NCBI GenBank assembly: GCA_039000515.1
Contig: JBCFYV010000001.1
Span: forward strand, 33,626,061 to 33,690,060
Direction: 5' to 3'
Origin: Timema cristinae
Taxonomy: Eukaryota > Arthropoda > Insecta > Phasmatodea > Timematidae
Length of the DNA stretch: 64,000 nucleotides
The translations under genes and the position numbers were made by a program. Positions 25,379 through 39,657 of this stretch are shown piece after piece. How positions within the stretch are numbered: position 1 is the stretch's first letter; each line of letters opens with the position of its first letter. The notes beneath the pieces were generated by a model. The model saw nothing but the letters and a program-made list of their open reading frames with translations, did not search any database and had not been told where the DNA came from.

Positions 25379-28300
25379 TTATAATAATTATAATAATTAT
25401 AATAATTATAATTATAATAATAATAATAATTATAATAATAATTATAATAATAATAATAAATAATAATAATTATAATAATAATAATAATAATATGTTTCTA
25501 ATTATATATGATATAACTAAACGTACAAATTACGCCCTGTATAGCACTCCTTACACTTCAAGGGCACTTCTGTTCTCTGTAGCAGGTCTCTTACACACCT
25601 ATAGAATAACTCCCAAGCAAGAAACTCCCAGCAAGTCACTCTTGCATTTACTATAGATTTTAATAAATAATGAATGTGATATCTTCGAGTAAATTCAATT
25701 ATTTCAAATACCACATAGCCTCAGCCATTTCTACATAAAATTGATAATTTGATTATTTATACTGCAACACTTTCAATGATGCAATAAAAATGTTGTTTGT
25801 GTCAAGACAATCACACTAATCCCCAAAATTAAATTCACTGTAAAAATTATCTATGGCATACCAGTTAATAGTTCTCTTGGAGCTTGCTTGCGTTTGGAGG
25901 TGGTCACTTGGTAGAGTGTGAAGTCTTGTATCCTGAGAATGACACAAGTCGTCATCAACTTGGCCAGCTGCGTCAGTACATAGGTTTTCACAGGGTTTCC
26001 AATAGGTGAATGGGGGGGTTGGGACGGTTTCTTCGGGATGGATTCCTGCAAAGTAACACAAATTCTTAACATTCACACAGAGATACAATTAGAGTAGCTT
26101 TTGTTCTCTACATTATACAGGATAACTGTGTTATTTTCTCAATAGAAGAAATTTGTTTATTTTATTAATGTTGAACTAAGGAGTGTGTATAAATAAAAAC
26201 AAAGGATTTAAGTTTGTAGCTTGGAAATATTTTGGATAAGAATCACAAATCCACATAAAATTTGTAGTTTTACTAAATTTAATTACAATAAAATTTTATT
26301 TAAAACTAACAATACATCCTTCAAATCTTTGAATCCCGTAAATCATTATGGATATCTGAGATTAGCAAATTTGAAAAAAAAAAAAATATTTTTTTAATGT
26401 TAATTATTTTGCTAGGCACAATGTGAAAATTGCTTTTGGTTCAGCCTCGCATGTATTCTGGACAACCATAAGAAAAAAAAACTAAAGTGTGTTAGTGTTT
26501 TTTAATACTATAATTTAAATACATAAGCCTCGTAAATTTGAATTTCACCTCTATGGTTAGTTTGACAACATTATCGATAGCTTTAGTGACTCCAGAGTCA
26601 CATAAAACTAGAAAAGAAGTAATGGTAGTGAATGCAAGGTAACTGAACAAAATAGTCATAAAAACAAATTAGCAATGTGTGATGATAGGAGAATTTCAAA
26701 CGCTACAAAACACTAGTGAATTCTTTTCCCCAAAGCTTCTAATTAATAATTCTGGTTTATATTAGGAGGGATAGCCAGCACACTTACCTTGGTGATACTG
26801 GAGTAGAGATTGTTTAGATATAAACACAAAAAAACACACAAACACATTTTTAAGGACAAGCTTTCACTGTCATGGACAGTTTCATCAGTTCAAGAGAGTA
26901 AACTGATGTTCTGACCTGATGAAGCTGTCTGTGACAGTGAAAGCTTGTCCTTAAAAATGTGTTTGTGTATTTTTAGTGTTCTATTTAACAATTTCTATTC
27001 CAGTAACACCAAGGTAGGTGTGCTGGCTATCCCTCCTAATTTAAGCCAAGATTTAGCCTAGTGATCTATTCCTGATTAATTTCAAATTATTGTAATAACC
27101 AGAAATTAACACTCTCCCCCCAAATATAGGTCACACCCTAAATATACAATCACTTTTTAGAGGAGGGAAAAAATATGTATGCTGTTTAATCTACTTAGAA
27201 AGTAATCAAATACACCCTATTTTCTTAACTTCCTTAAGTTTCATAGTATTTACATGTCTTGGTTAATACTAAGACTTTTTATTTTTTGACATAACTATGT
27301 CTTAATCATTTATGGAGAGATACTTTTTTTTAATCATGATCTGCAGCGCAATATTCCAAACTTAACAAATACACTAAATGCTTGTCACAACAAAATAACA
27401 AACATGACCAATAAACTACAGCAAAAATTATCTGAGAGCATGTGTAAAAAGTAGTAGCAGTAGTAGCTATAGAAGGTTCGATCACTTTATTTTGTCAGTC
27501 ATTTTGGCATGTAGTTAAAATTTCATTATTAAAGTATCAAGGCACACTTATTTTTAAATAATGTTTTTGTAGCTTAGAAATAAAGAGCACCATCTGTTGT
27601 AGTGATTATAAACTATTTCAATACATTAGTGTCCCCGTATCCACCGATTCAGTATTCGAGGTTTCAGTTATCAGCGGCTTAGAGCTCTCGATTTTTATTC
27701 AATTTTAGTTATAAAGAAAAATTGTTTATAAGTCACAATGCCTACACCATGACCTGTTATCATTGTCATGTGAATGTTGCAACAAAATGAATGGAAAATG
27801 GTAAGTACAATGTAATGTATAGTAGACATTATAATGGAATTTATTTAATGTTGGTAATGTCTTACTGTGAATAATTTATCTATTAAACTTTGCCGTATTT
27901 ATTTATGTTACATGACAATCACGTTATATCATCATTGTCATCATGTGATCTTCGCAACAAAAATAATGCAGAATAGTAAGTACACTGTAGTGTAAAGCAG
28001 ACATTATTATGTACCTAATTTATGTGGATAATGTTTTACTATGAATAATAATTTATCAATTAAACTTTATTGTATTTATGTATGCATGTATTATAATTAG
28101 AGATGGGCCACTCGAATCTTCGAATCCACTGAATCCTGACAAGTATTCAAGATTCAAGGATTCGGTGTTTTATTGGATTTGATGGTCAAATCTTTGACCT
28201 CATACACGAAGCATTATATTTTGATTTTTGAATTCAAAAATTACTAAGGTAGGCCTACATGAAAAGCACAACTTAATCCGCAATCATTATTTTGTCGGAC

Positions 28301-31300
28301 AAAAGAGATATAAACATGAGTAATTTTTATTTATCTTTAGTAATAATTGTTGGTTGTTGAAAATTTAACATGCCTAATACCGTACCCTTCCAGACCTATG
28401 GGAAACTTGTACTCAACCATTTAAGCACATGTTTACTTCTGAAACTTTCACCTCACTAATAATCTTGTAAATATTTTAATGAACACCTTAAAGCTCTTCA
28501 AAAACTGAAAATCAAAACTAGAATTACAAATAAACTCAAAATAGATAAAACAGATTATGGCTTTTTTTTTAAGAGAAGTAAGAACACATTTCACACGATA
28601 CAAAGTCAGCAGCCATGACGTATATGTTTACTCACCAGCGGCCAGAGTGATGATTAAATAAACATGACGTATGTGTTTACTCGCCAGCGAACAGAGTGAT
28701 GATTAAATAAACATGACGTATATGTTTACTCACCAGCGGCCAGAGTGATGATTAAATAAACATGACGTATATGTTTACTCACCAGCGGCCAGAGTGATGA
28801 TTAAATAAACATGACATATATGTTTACTCGCCAGCGAACAGAGTGATGATTAAATAAACATGACATATGTGTTTACTCGCCACGAACAGAGTGATTTATT
28901 AATAAACATGACATATGTGTTTACTCGCCAGCGAACAGAGTGATGATTAATAAACATGACATATGTGTTTACTCGCCAGCGAACAAAGTGATGATTAAAT
29001 AAACATGACATATGTGTTTACTCGCCAGCGGCCAGAGTGATGATTAAATAAACATGACATATGTGTTTACTCGCCAGCGAACAGAGTGATTATTAAATAA
29101 ACATGACATATATGTTTACTCACCAGCGGCCAGAGTGATGATTAAATAAACATGACATATGTGTTTACTCACCAGCGGCCAGAGTGATGATTAAATAAAC
29201 ATGACATATGTGTTTACTCGCCAGCTAACAGAGTGATGATTAAATAAACATGACATATATGTTTACTCGCCAGCAGCCAGAATGATGATTAAATAAACAT
29301 GACATATGTGTTTACTCGCCAGCGAACAGAGTGATGATTAAATAAACATGACATATGTGTTTACTCGCCAGCGAACAGAGTGATGATTAAATAAACATGA
29401 CATATGTGTTTACTCGCCAGCGAACAGAGTGATGATTAAATAAACATGACATATGTGTTTACTCGCCAGCGAACAGAGTGATGATTAAATAAACATGACA
29501 TATGTGTTTACTCGCCAGCGAACAGAGTGATGATTAAATAAACATGACATATATGTTTACTCGCCAGCGGCCAGAGTGATGATTAAATAAACATGACATA
29601 TGTGTTTACTCGCCAGCGAACAGAGTGATGATTAAATAAACATGACATATAAGTTTACTCGCCAGCGGCCAGAGTGATGATTAAATAAACATGACATATA
29701 TGTTTACTCGCCAGCGACCAGATTGATGATTAAATAAACATGACATATATGTTTACTCGCCAGCAGCCAGATTGATGATTAAATAAACATGACTTATGTG
29801 TTTACTCGCCAGCGAACAGAGTGATGATTAAATAAACATGACATATGTGTTTACTCGCCAGCGAACAGAGTGATGATTAAATAAACATGACATATATGTT
29901 TACTCGCCAGCGGCCAGAGTGATGATTAAATACACATGACTTAATTCTTAAGACTTGCTAATTCATAATTTGTGTTTAGAGGGATTTTAACTAAGTGTTT
30001 ATTATATTTTCCAAATATGTTATTGAAGTAATTGTAAAAATATTCAAACACAGTTTTGCCTAATAAAATATGAATGAACATATTGCAAGAGTCGAAAATA
30101 TGTTTGTGTTTTAAATAGAATATATTAACAGAAATCGATAAATCGCAAGAATCGAATATATTTGTTTTCTATGCGAGGCTAGATAATAGATATATAAGGA
30201 AATAATAATACATACTTAGGGATTATTGAGTTCACTATTTCCAATGTATGTTTAATTGTCTAGCATGTTGTTTTAGTCTTTTTTTTTAATCTGTTTGTAT
30301 GTTATTTTAACTTTCTTGTCAAAATAAATTATAATACCTCAAGATGATTAAAATTGATCAAAGGATAACTAGGCCTAATCTGTTTGTTTATTTCACATGT
30401 TTTTTTAAAAAACTTAACTCAATTCTCTCAACACTTTTAAAAATAACTTAAAGACACTCAAATTTTGATTGATTTAATTTCCAAACAATAATATGAGTAT
30501 AGATTGTTTAATTTGGCTGGATTTTAACCAGTATTTTGCAAGGGGTGGTTGGGGTTGATTAAAATTGAAAGCATTGACAGCTTAGACCTATATTGTGTAA
30601 TGTAGGTCTATTTGTAAATCATTAAAATTTTTAGCAATGCGCTAGGATTCGGATTTGATATTCGAGATTCGAAAATAAAATGTAGATTCGGATTCGAGAA
30701 ATAGTGGATTCAACCCATCTCTAATTATAATAGTTTGATTTCAAGTACCACAGTAGATTTAGGAGCGTATTACCTGTGTATATGGGGGCCTTGCTGTACA
30801 TATAAATATAACTACATATACAGTGGACTTACGACTTCTATGGTTTTCGATGACAGCTAGCAGAAGCTAGCAGATGGTATCAGTAACGCCAACATTGTCT
30901 AAAAGTAACTTTTGTCACCATATTTGGAAATAATAATTATTTACTAATTACTACTATTATTATTACTAAAAATACTATCAATCACTATTAACAATACTTC
31001 TCCAAAGATTACAGTATAATTTTACTTTTCATAAACAAAATTAAGAAAAAAAAGTCTAGTGATTTCATTTTAGTTTTTCTTTTAACTCTTGTGGTAATAA
31101 CAGGTTAAATAGAGCCTGAAATTTTACATTTAATGGTATTATATTCAGTTATTAATATTTTTATAGGTGCCTTCGCATATCTTTAACGTAAATAAATGGT
31201 TTGTGATAATAAATAGGAAAAAACATTCAAAATGTTTGTGAAATAATATAAATTTTGCTGTTTGTAAACATGTGAATTAACACTGCTGCTTCATAACTCT

Positions 31301-34300
31301 CAACGGTTCTCTTTTTGCTACGTCATAAACCAGCATATTTTACTCAGTGGCCATATTTGTTTTCACCAATAAGGCCACTTTTAACGTTTCTCTGCTTTTA
31401 ATAATTAATTTGAATTAAATAGCAAAAGAAAACTTCATTATTAATCAACTAACAAAACGGTTATTCTCATAACCAAAATCTAACCATTTTAAAATAGAGT
31501 ATAACATTGAATTATCGTTTAAATTAAATTCAATAAAACCATGTGCTGAATCAACAAGTTTAAGAACAAAATATTTTATATTTGAGTACTATTGATTTGT
31601 ATTTAGGCGTGTCTATGCTACCCGTTAATAATTTTATTACAAATTTGAATAGTACAGTGTCTTTTTTGAATGTTAATTCGGCTAGTTAGTAATCTGTGTC
31701 TTCTTTTGGAATATTATTTCGGTGTGTGAACGTGTTATCCTCGGAAAATAAACTGTTTTTTGATGATCTTTGAATAATTATTTATCTAATATAACATTAA
31801 AGCGTGTGATAAAATAAAATAGCGAGTGTTTCTCACTAAATATTCGAAAATTTAAGTCTATCAACACTATAAAATAAATCTTTTAACCCCAAGATTGTGT
31901 TGTGTTGCCATCTAGGCTAAACATCAAGTTTTAAAATTTTTATATTCCAAAAAAATCTGTGAAGTGAAATAAAAATACTTGCGAGTCTTTCTCCAGTGTT
32001 GATTAAATAAATACCAGGTAAGACTTCAAGTTATAAGTTATTGTATTTTATTAGAGACTTTGTTACAACTGTTTAAGAGGAGTGAATCTGAATTATATGT
32101 TTGTCAATTAGGATAGCTTTTAATTTGTCATTGTCATTTATTTTATAGGCCTAAACATATTTTCTAGAATATTGATAGATATTTACTTTGTTAACATATT
32201 TTAAGAGGAGTGAATCTGAATTAGATGTTTGTCAATTAGGATAGCTTTTGATTTGTCATTGTCATTTATTTTATAGGCCTAAACATATTTTCTAGAATAT
32301 TGATAGATATTGATTTTGTTACAACTTTTTAAGAGAAGGGAATCTGAATTAGATGTTTGTCAATTAGGATAGCTTTTGATTTGTCATTGTCATTTATTTT
32401 ATAGGCCTAAACATATTTTCTAGAATATTGATAGATATTGATTTTGTTACAACTTTTTAAGAGGAGGGAATCTGAATTAGATGTTTGTTAATTAGGATAG
32501 CTTTTGATTTGTCATTGTCATTTATTTTATAGGCCTAAACATATTTTCTAGAATATTGATAGATATTGATTTTGTTACAACTTTTTAAGAGGAGGGAATC
32601 TGAATTAGATGTTTGTTAATTAGGATAGCTTTTGATTTGTCATTGTCATTTATTTTATAGGCCTAAACATATTTTCTAGGATATTGATTTTTGTTTATTA
32701 AATTATTTAAAGTCATTATAAATAGGCCTACATATTAAAACAATATAATATAGCATATTGTAAAGGCGAGTACAAGCCTGAGGTTGTGTAAAACTTTGGT
32801 TAAGTTATTAATCTGTCTTTTTTTCCCCCCAGCATGAGTCTGTCCAAACCCAGGGAAACACCTATGGAGGAGGGGCAAAGCTGTTCCAGGAAGAAGAGAG
32901 ACACATGCACACATCAGAAACAAGAGGACATCATCAACGTTGCAGCTTTAATTAGACAAGTGATGATGGACGACTTCGATTCATTCAACGTGGCAGAAAA
33001 AACAGCAAGCTACTTGAAACTCAGTGTTGACACTGTGAGATGGTGAGGATAAAAAAAAGTTTTATTTACATAATTACAAGCTACATATCTATGGAGTCAC
33101 TTGTTTTAAGGCTTGTAGTTCCTCTCATCCCTTGGTTGAAGTTCGTTCATGCTTTCTGTGTAGTGAAAATTATAAGGATATTGTACACAAACTATCACTT
33201 ATAAATATTTTTTTCTCCATAAACAGAATGTTCCTACTCTCTCAGATTTATTTAAATTATTAAAAAATGTAGGCACATCAATTATTAAAAAGAGGGGGGT
33301 TTTTTGCTCGTCTCGCTCTTTTTAAGGCATCTTGATTAGATAGAATGTCATAGTTATTTGCAATTTCCAAACCTGATAAATATCTATTTAATAAGCTGTT
33401 ATTTGATTCGCCATCAACTTGGGTAAATAATTATAACTATAATATATTTTGAAATAGTGATGTTACAAAGATAAAAGTTTTAAATAAACAATACTTTGTG
33501 TCACCTTATCAATATAGGCCCACAAAATGATTTCTTGTTTTTTTTTAGTGGAATTACAATGTTAAACTATTCATTGAGCAATGTTTTATCTAAAAAAAAA
33601 TCCCTTATTTGTACAATTTTTCGCACTCCCTCCCTTGTTGACAGGCTACTTTCTAATCTAATCCTTATTCAAGGGGTACGCTACAAAATTACTTAACCGT
33701 TAGAAAAATCTGGGAGGAAGCCCTTGCTCAAGTTACCCCTGAGAGGTATAATTTTATAAAAGAATGCAATTTTTATTATTCTACCTAGCTCACTATAATT
33801 ACATATATGATGCTTAAAATTATCTAGCCATTGGGCCACCTCATTTTTGAAACATATATGATGCTTAGTTACAGACTTATACATATCTAATGTTATCCAT
33901 GCAAAAAAAAAGGTATGAGTGGGTTGTGTATAGAATCTTTACTATGGCTGTACATTCTAATGTTTCAGTTGGAGTAAGAATTTCGACCATTGCGAGAGAC
34001 TTATCAAGGAAGATTGGGACAGGGAGATGAAAATGGATGCAAGTGAGACCCACCCACCTATCATCATTAACCCGGCTGAAGACAATGAAGAGGACGATGA
34101 CGAATATGATGATGTAGACGAAGTTCTTGCGAACCCCATTGGAAAACACTTGACTGAACCAAGATAAGGATTAGATTTTATAAATAACATAATAATTATT
34201 AAATTCTTTAAAAACGTTGTAACAAGAACATTTTCTTAACTTTATTAACCACTTCTTAGGGAGATGCTAACCCACAAGTTCACTTTTATAGCATAATTAC

Positions 34301-34591
34301 AACACTGTAGATCATTAAGCTTTGTTTTTTTTCACTAATTTGTTGCATCAAAGTTTTGTTACTAAATTTTAATGTTTTATGTGAATTTTAGACTTGTCGT
34401 AAACCCATATTTTTATTCTATTTACGTTAATATAAATTTATTGAAAATTTTTATATATGACATTTTGTAGCTCATTAAAAGCAAAATAAAATCAATCTTT
34501 TGGATATTAAAAGTCAATCAATCCATATACCAAGTTTTAACTTTATTACCACTCCTTACTTTAAATTACTTTAAAATGTTTTCCGATATCT

Positions 34592-34623
<32 letters not shown>

Positions 34624-37600
34624 TATTATTATTATTATTATTATTATTAGCACAGCGTCTTACTACCCTTTCGGGCTCTACGCACTTACGCTAATGTTTA
34701 AAGGAAGGGTGATTGTGAAATGAAATGGAGGACCTACAGTTTAACATGGGATCCGAACCACGGTGGAGGCCTGGCATTCCACCAATTCACAAGTTTTGAT
34801 TAATACACATCTTGTCAGAGGTCAAGAAAGGGTTTGGCAATCAAATAAATTTGTGCTGCGACCGAGGAATGATCCCGGACTCCCAGTAAAGAAGTCTGAC
34901 ACCTTAACCCTATAGCACCAGGTCACCAACATGTTGTAATACTCTTAAAAATTTTTGATTGTTTTTTTTCTATGTGTAGTAATAGATATTCAGATTTTTC
35001 ACATTTATAATGTTAATAATATTAATACTAACCAAAAAAATTGGATTTTTTTTATCATTTTCTAAATAATTTTTTATAAGAAAATTGGATTTTTTTTATC
35101 ATTTTCTGGATAATTTTTTATAAGAAAATTGGATTTTTTTAAATAAAACTTATTTATTTATTACAATAAAAACTTATATGGGATTAAATTCTATTTAGAA
35201 AAAAATTATATTCTTGAAAAAATTAATAATTAATATTAGGCCATCTACATATATATAGAAATATATAGAAAATAAAAGTCATATAAGTTTCTTGTTGAGA
35301 CCTAAAATTTGACTGTCAGAAGTGACAGCTGCTAAACACATGTTTTTGCAGATCATATGGTTCGGCGGAGGGATACATAATTTGGTCTAGTTACTTTTCA
35401 GAGCTGTCAGATATCAGCTGTGAGCTGTCAGTCAGCACCAAAGAAGTGCTGTGGGACCTATAGCTACATGTAGTACTCAAAGCTACAACATTTGTTAGGT
35501 ATTATCTGAGGGTGCACTGCCTATGTTTGAATCAATACAGTAAATCTGTATTTTGAAGAACTGTGTTATGAGACCTGCTGTGGTGGCGGTTGCGCGCTTT
35601 CCTTATCCACCTGGTTGTTGGGGTTGGTACGTGCCAGTGGGATGTGCTGGATACGCGCCTGGTCCAACAGGTCTAGAAAGGTGTTCCTGAAGGCAACTTG
35701 AGCTTGCTCCAACCACTGAGCATGGGGTGATGCCCCTTCATGGTAGCGGGGCCAGTGTTTGCGATCACCCACCGCCAGGTGGTAGGGGTAGTAGTCCACC
35801 TAGGGGGGAAAACAACCTCAATTTCATCAACTTGGATCGTGTATAAATAATAGGTTTTGTTTTCCTTTAAAAATAAAATTATTTATGGTGGATTAATTCT
35901 TTTTGGGAGACTCAAGGAGATTACTGTTTTGCAAATTCATTAAATCAGTGTCTAATGGCTTGGCATAATTAGGTTAGGTCTAGGTAGAAACAAACATACT
36001 TCTCCCTTTACTCTCCAGTTCTTTTCTTCTTTTCTGCATTAACTTTTAGAATATAGTGGAATTGAGACCAGTGAAAGTGTTTTATCATATTAAAAATATA
36101 TTACAACATTTAAAAGCAAAAATTTTAAACTACAAAACTTTCAAACTGATCCCAATATTGCTGTGGTCAAATGAACACATAAAACCACAATTCAATTCAT
36201 GTTTTGATTAAAGCATAGTATTGTATCTAATTTCCTGATTAATTTGTCTTGGGAAAGATTTTGAATAACACATAAAACAAAGATTTGAAAAAAGAAAAAA
36301 AAAAGAAAAAAATGGTACCAATTATGTAAACAGGCTATAATAAGTTAAGTTTACCTGAAAATGCTGTAAACTAATCTGAAGTGCTCCCCATCTTTCAAGT
36401 CAGGATGGGAAGATCGACCCACTGTTATGAAAGAAAATGACTAAAAATTAAACAAACACAATAGCTAAACAGAAGATAGAATGAACTTGGATATTTATAT
36501 TACTTTTATTTTTTGTTAATGCCAACATTATTATTGTGTGAGACCTACTAAAAATAATTCATTACAAACAAAGAAAATAGTTTCATTTAAAGTTCTGCCA
36601 CAAGTTATCCAGTTAGTTGTAGAAATTAATTATTGAGTAAAACAAGTTTTTAATAAATACAGTAAATATTATATAGTTGCATCCATTACTGTTTCCAGCC
36701 TGTGACCTGGGTCAGTTTTTATTCATGATAAATATTATGTAGTAAAGTTTGTAAATTTAACTAGACAAATGAGTGCTCAAGAATGTTCCTGTATATAATA
36801 GCTTTAGCTCTAAAGTATATAGCATTTGATGAAGATGATTACAGCTTTCTAAAAATGTTGGGCCACATACTCTTTAGTAACCTGTATTTGACACATAGGA
36901 GGACATTTTATAGTTTTTTAAAAAAAAGCTTAAAATTAGAGACTAGTACTTCAAATAACTCTAATTTTATGACAGATTTAAGCATTCTTAAGAAGCTCAA
37001 TTACACATTTATATATTATAGTCAATGTGAATGCTAATTGTAGCTTCTGTTCATTATTATAAATTTAAGAGAAAACTAACGAAAAGGCTCCAAAACTTTA
37101 GTTGAAACCAAATAAATGTGTATCCAAATTATGATAAATTTTTGTAATCTTTATTTTTTTTAAATTTATTATTTCTATAGAAACTAAAGAATTTGTGCGT
37201 ATAAAAATAAAAACCAGAAAAACTATACTGATAAGTATGTTTGTGAGATAGTTAAAAATATCTTAAGACTAGTATAATTTTATAAGCTTTGATTTCAAGA
37301 TTCATCAAAAATAATAAGTGAAAAATGAACTTCACCTATCTGTACTCAAAGAAATTGGTAAAAATGTGAGACATTTGGATGAGAAATGGCAAATAGTGAG
37401 GATTTATGCAGTACATTATTTTTATATGGTTACAAATTTCATTTAAAAAATGAAATAGCACAAGTTTATTAACAGTGTATTCTTCGGAGTACACTTAAGG
37501 ATAACCAAGGAGAAATTAAAATTAAATAGCTTGGTGAGAGAATGAGATAAAAAAAAAGCCAAAATCATGTGTGTAAAATCACTATTACTGTTCCCAGATA

Positions 37601-39594
37601 TGATACCAGCCCAAGCCGCTTATTCAACGGCAATCAAGTGCAATTTGAGTTTAACACCTTAGACTGCTCGGCATTCGTTGCGATACTTAGATAATTTAAA
37701 GTAAAAGATCTAAAAATAATAAAATTGATATAAAGCAAACAATGGGCTTACCTCCAGGGTCATCACAGAGATGCAAATCTATTCTACGAGAGAGGAAATG
37801 GTACGAGGTCTCCACCACGTCATACCGACTGAATATCCTAGATAATGCACTCTTCTCAGCCTTCTGTTCCTTAGTGCGTGCCTGTTGTGAGATCTGAGCT
37901 TGATACTCTGGCAGCACCTGTCACATCCCGACACCCAAGATTAATCAATGAGAAAATTAAGTCAGATCAACTTTGATTTGGTTTTAATGGTTAATACTGT
38001 TTTTGTGAGGGTCATCATGTTTTAGGTGCTGAGTAGCATACCACCCTTTCAGGTTCTCCCTGATTTATACACACACTCACACTTGTTTATAAAACTTCTA
38101 ACAAGTTAAATGCTCAAGTCAATTTGATGAGTATGTACCATGTTATTATTAGCACCGTGTCTTACTACCCCTTTGGGTAAATGTACTTACGCTAATGTGT
38201 AATAGTAGGGTGATTGTGAGATGAAATTGAGGACCTACAGTCTAACGTGGGGGCCGAACCACAGTGGAGGCCTGGCATTCCACACATTCACAAGATATCT
38301 TGTCAGAGGTGAAGGAAGGAAGGGTTTGTCAATCAGATAAATTTGTGCCGGGACCAAGGATTGAGCCAGGGAACCCCAGCAAAGAGGTCTGACACCATAT
38401 CCCTAGACCACATGTACCATGTTCCCATTATACTAACTAAAATGGATATTTAGTAGGGGTCCTAGAGCTTGGGTTTTTTCTTTCAAGTTGAATTAGAGTT
38501 GAGTATTTCAAAAAGCTGCTGAGTTTGAGTATATTCATGATTTTAAAGAGTATGTAACGTTACGTACCCACAATGGGAACTCCATTTGTTACAATCTTCT
38601 AAATACTAATAACTTTTCCTTACGATGATTCAGCATGGAGATAGAGCGTTCAAAATACGTCTACTCGATTATACATTTCAGCAGGGGCCCTTTTACAAAA
38701 AGTATGGTGCCTTGCTAAGCTTGGGTCTGTCTACCCGTAGCTTTTTACTTTCAAACCCAGGTCACTACTTGATTTCTTTCCATTGACCAATGGGGTTATT
38801 CTATTTGAGCGCAAAAACTAAAAAAACATGGCTTTACTATGCACCTGTTCTTAAATACTGTGTAATACAACCCGGAAATAAACCATGCTTCTAACACGTG
38901 CAGCTAAACAAAAGAAAAATAGAAACATGGCTGTTTTTTAGAAATAATGAATTTAATTTAAATTAACTGAAAAGAGAAATATGAAAATATTTACTTTAAA
39001 ATATGATTTTAAATATTAATAAAGATGGAAAAATCAATATCATTACAAGTATATTTGTTATTTTAAAAGTAAAATGGTATATTTAAAATGTGAGATTTTA
39101 AAAATATATGAAAACACGTTTTCTTAAAATAAGAATTACACTAATTTTTATATATAATAGAATACTTTTTAAAAAAAGTTGAAAAATGAAAATATTAATT
39201 TTTAAATTAGATGAAATGAAACATGATCTAAAATAAGAACAACACTAAAAAAAAATCTTTATAGAAAATATAATTAAAATGGTTTCATGACTCATGTATT
39301 TAAAACATTAAGATTACACTAACAATAATCAGCATTAGTAATCATCTAAAGCAGTTAAAAGGTTTTAAATATAAGAGCTAGAATGTAATTGATATTTTTA
39401 TATATAATCATCTTGTTTGGCATATTATTTGAAAATTAGTGAAATTATTTATAAAATTGCAAAAGAGCTTATGAAAAAATAATTATTTTTTTCGAGACAA
39501 AATTTAGTGACTTTTTGACCATAAACATGTGACTATCTGTGAGGTAAAAATTCATTCTTTTTATGTTTGCAAGTGTTTCTTAATGTTCTCGAAC

Positions 39595-39657
<63 letters not shown>

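Noticed and set aside
27620..30900. Idea that a Tigger/pogo element spans this whole interval
   Set aside because: No inverted partner of the 27.62 kb sequence was found, while a hAT-like element with its own target duplication is clear at 28098-30723.
34590..34650. Possible CRISPR-like or regulatory repeat
   Set aside because: Simple ATC/ATT microsatellite forming the tail of a SINE A copy.
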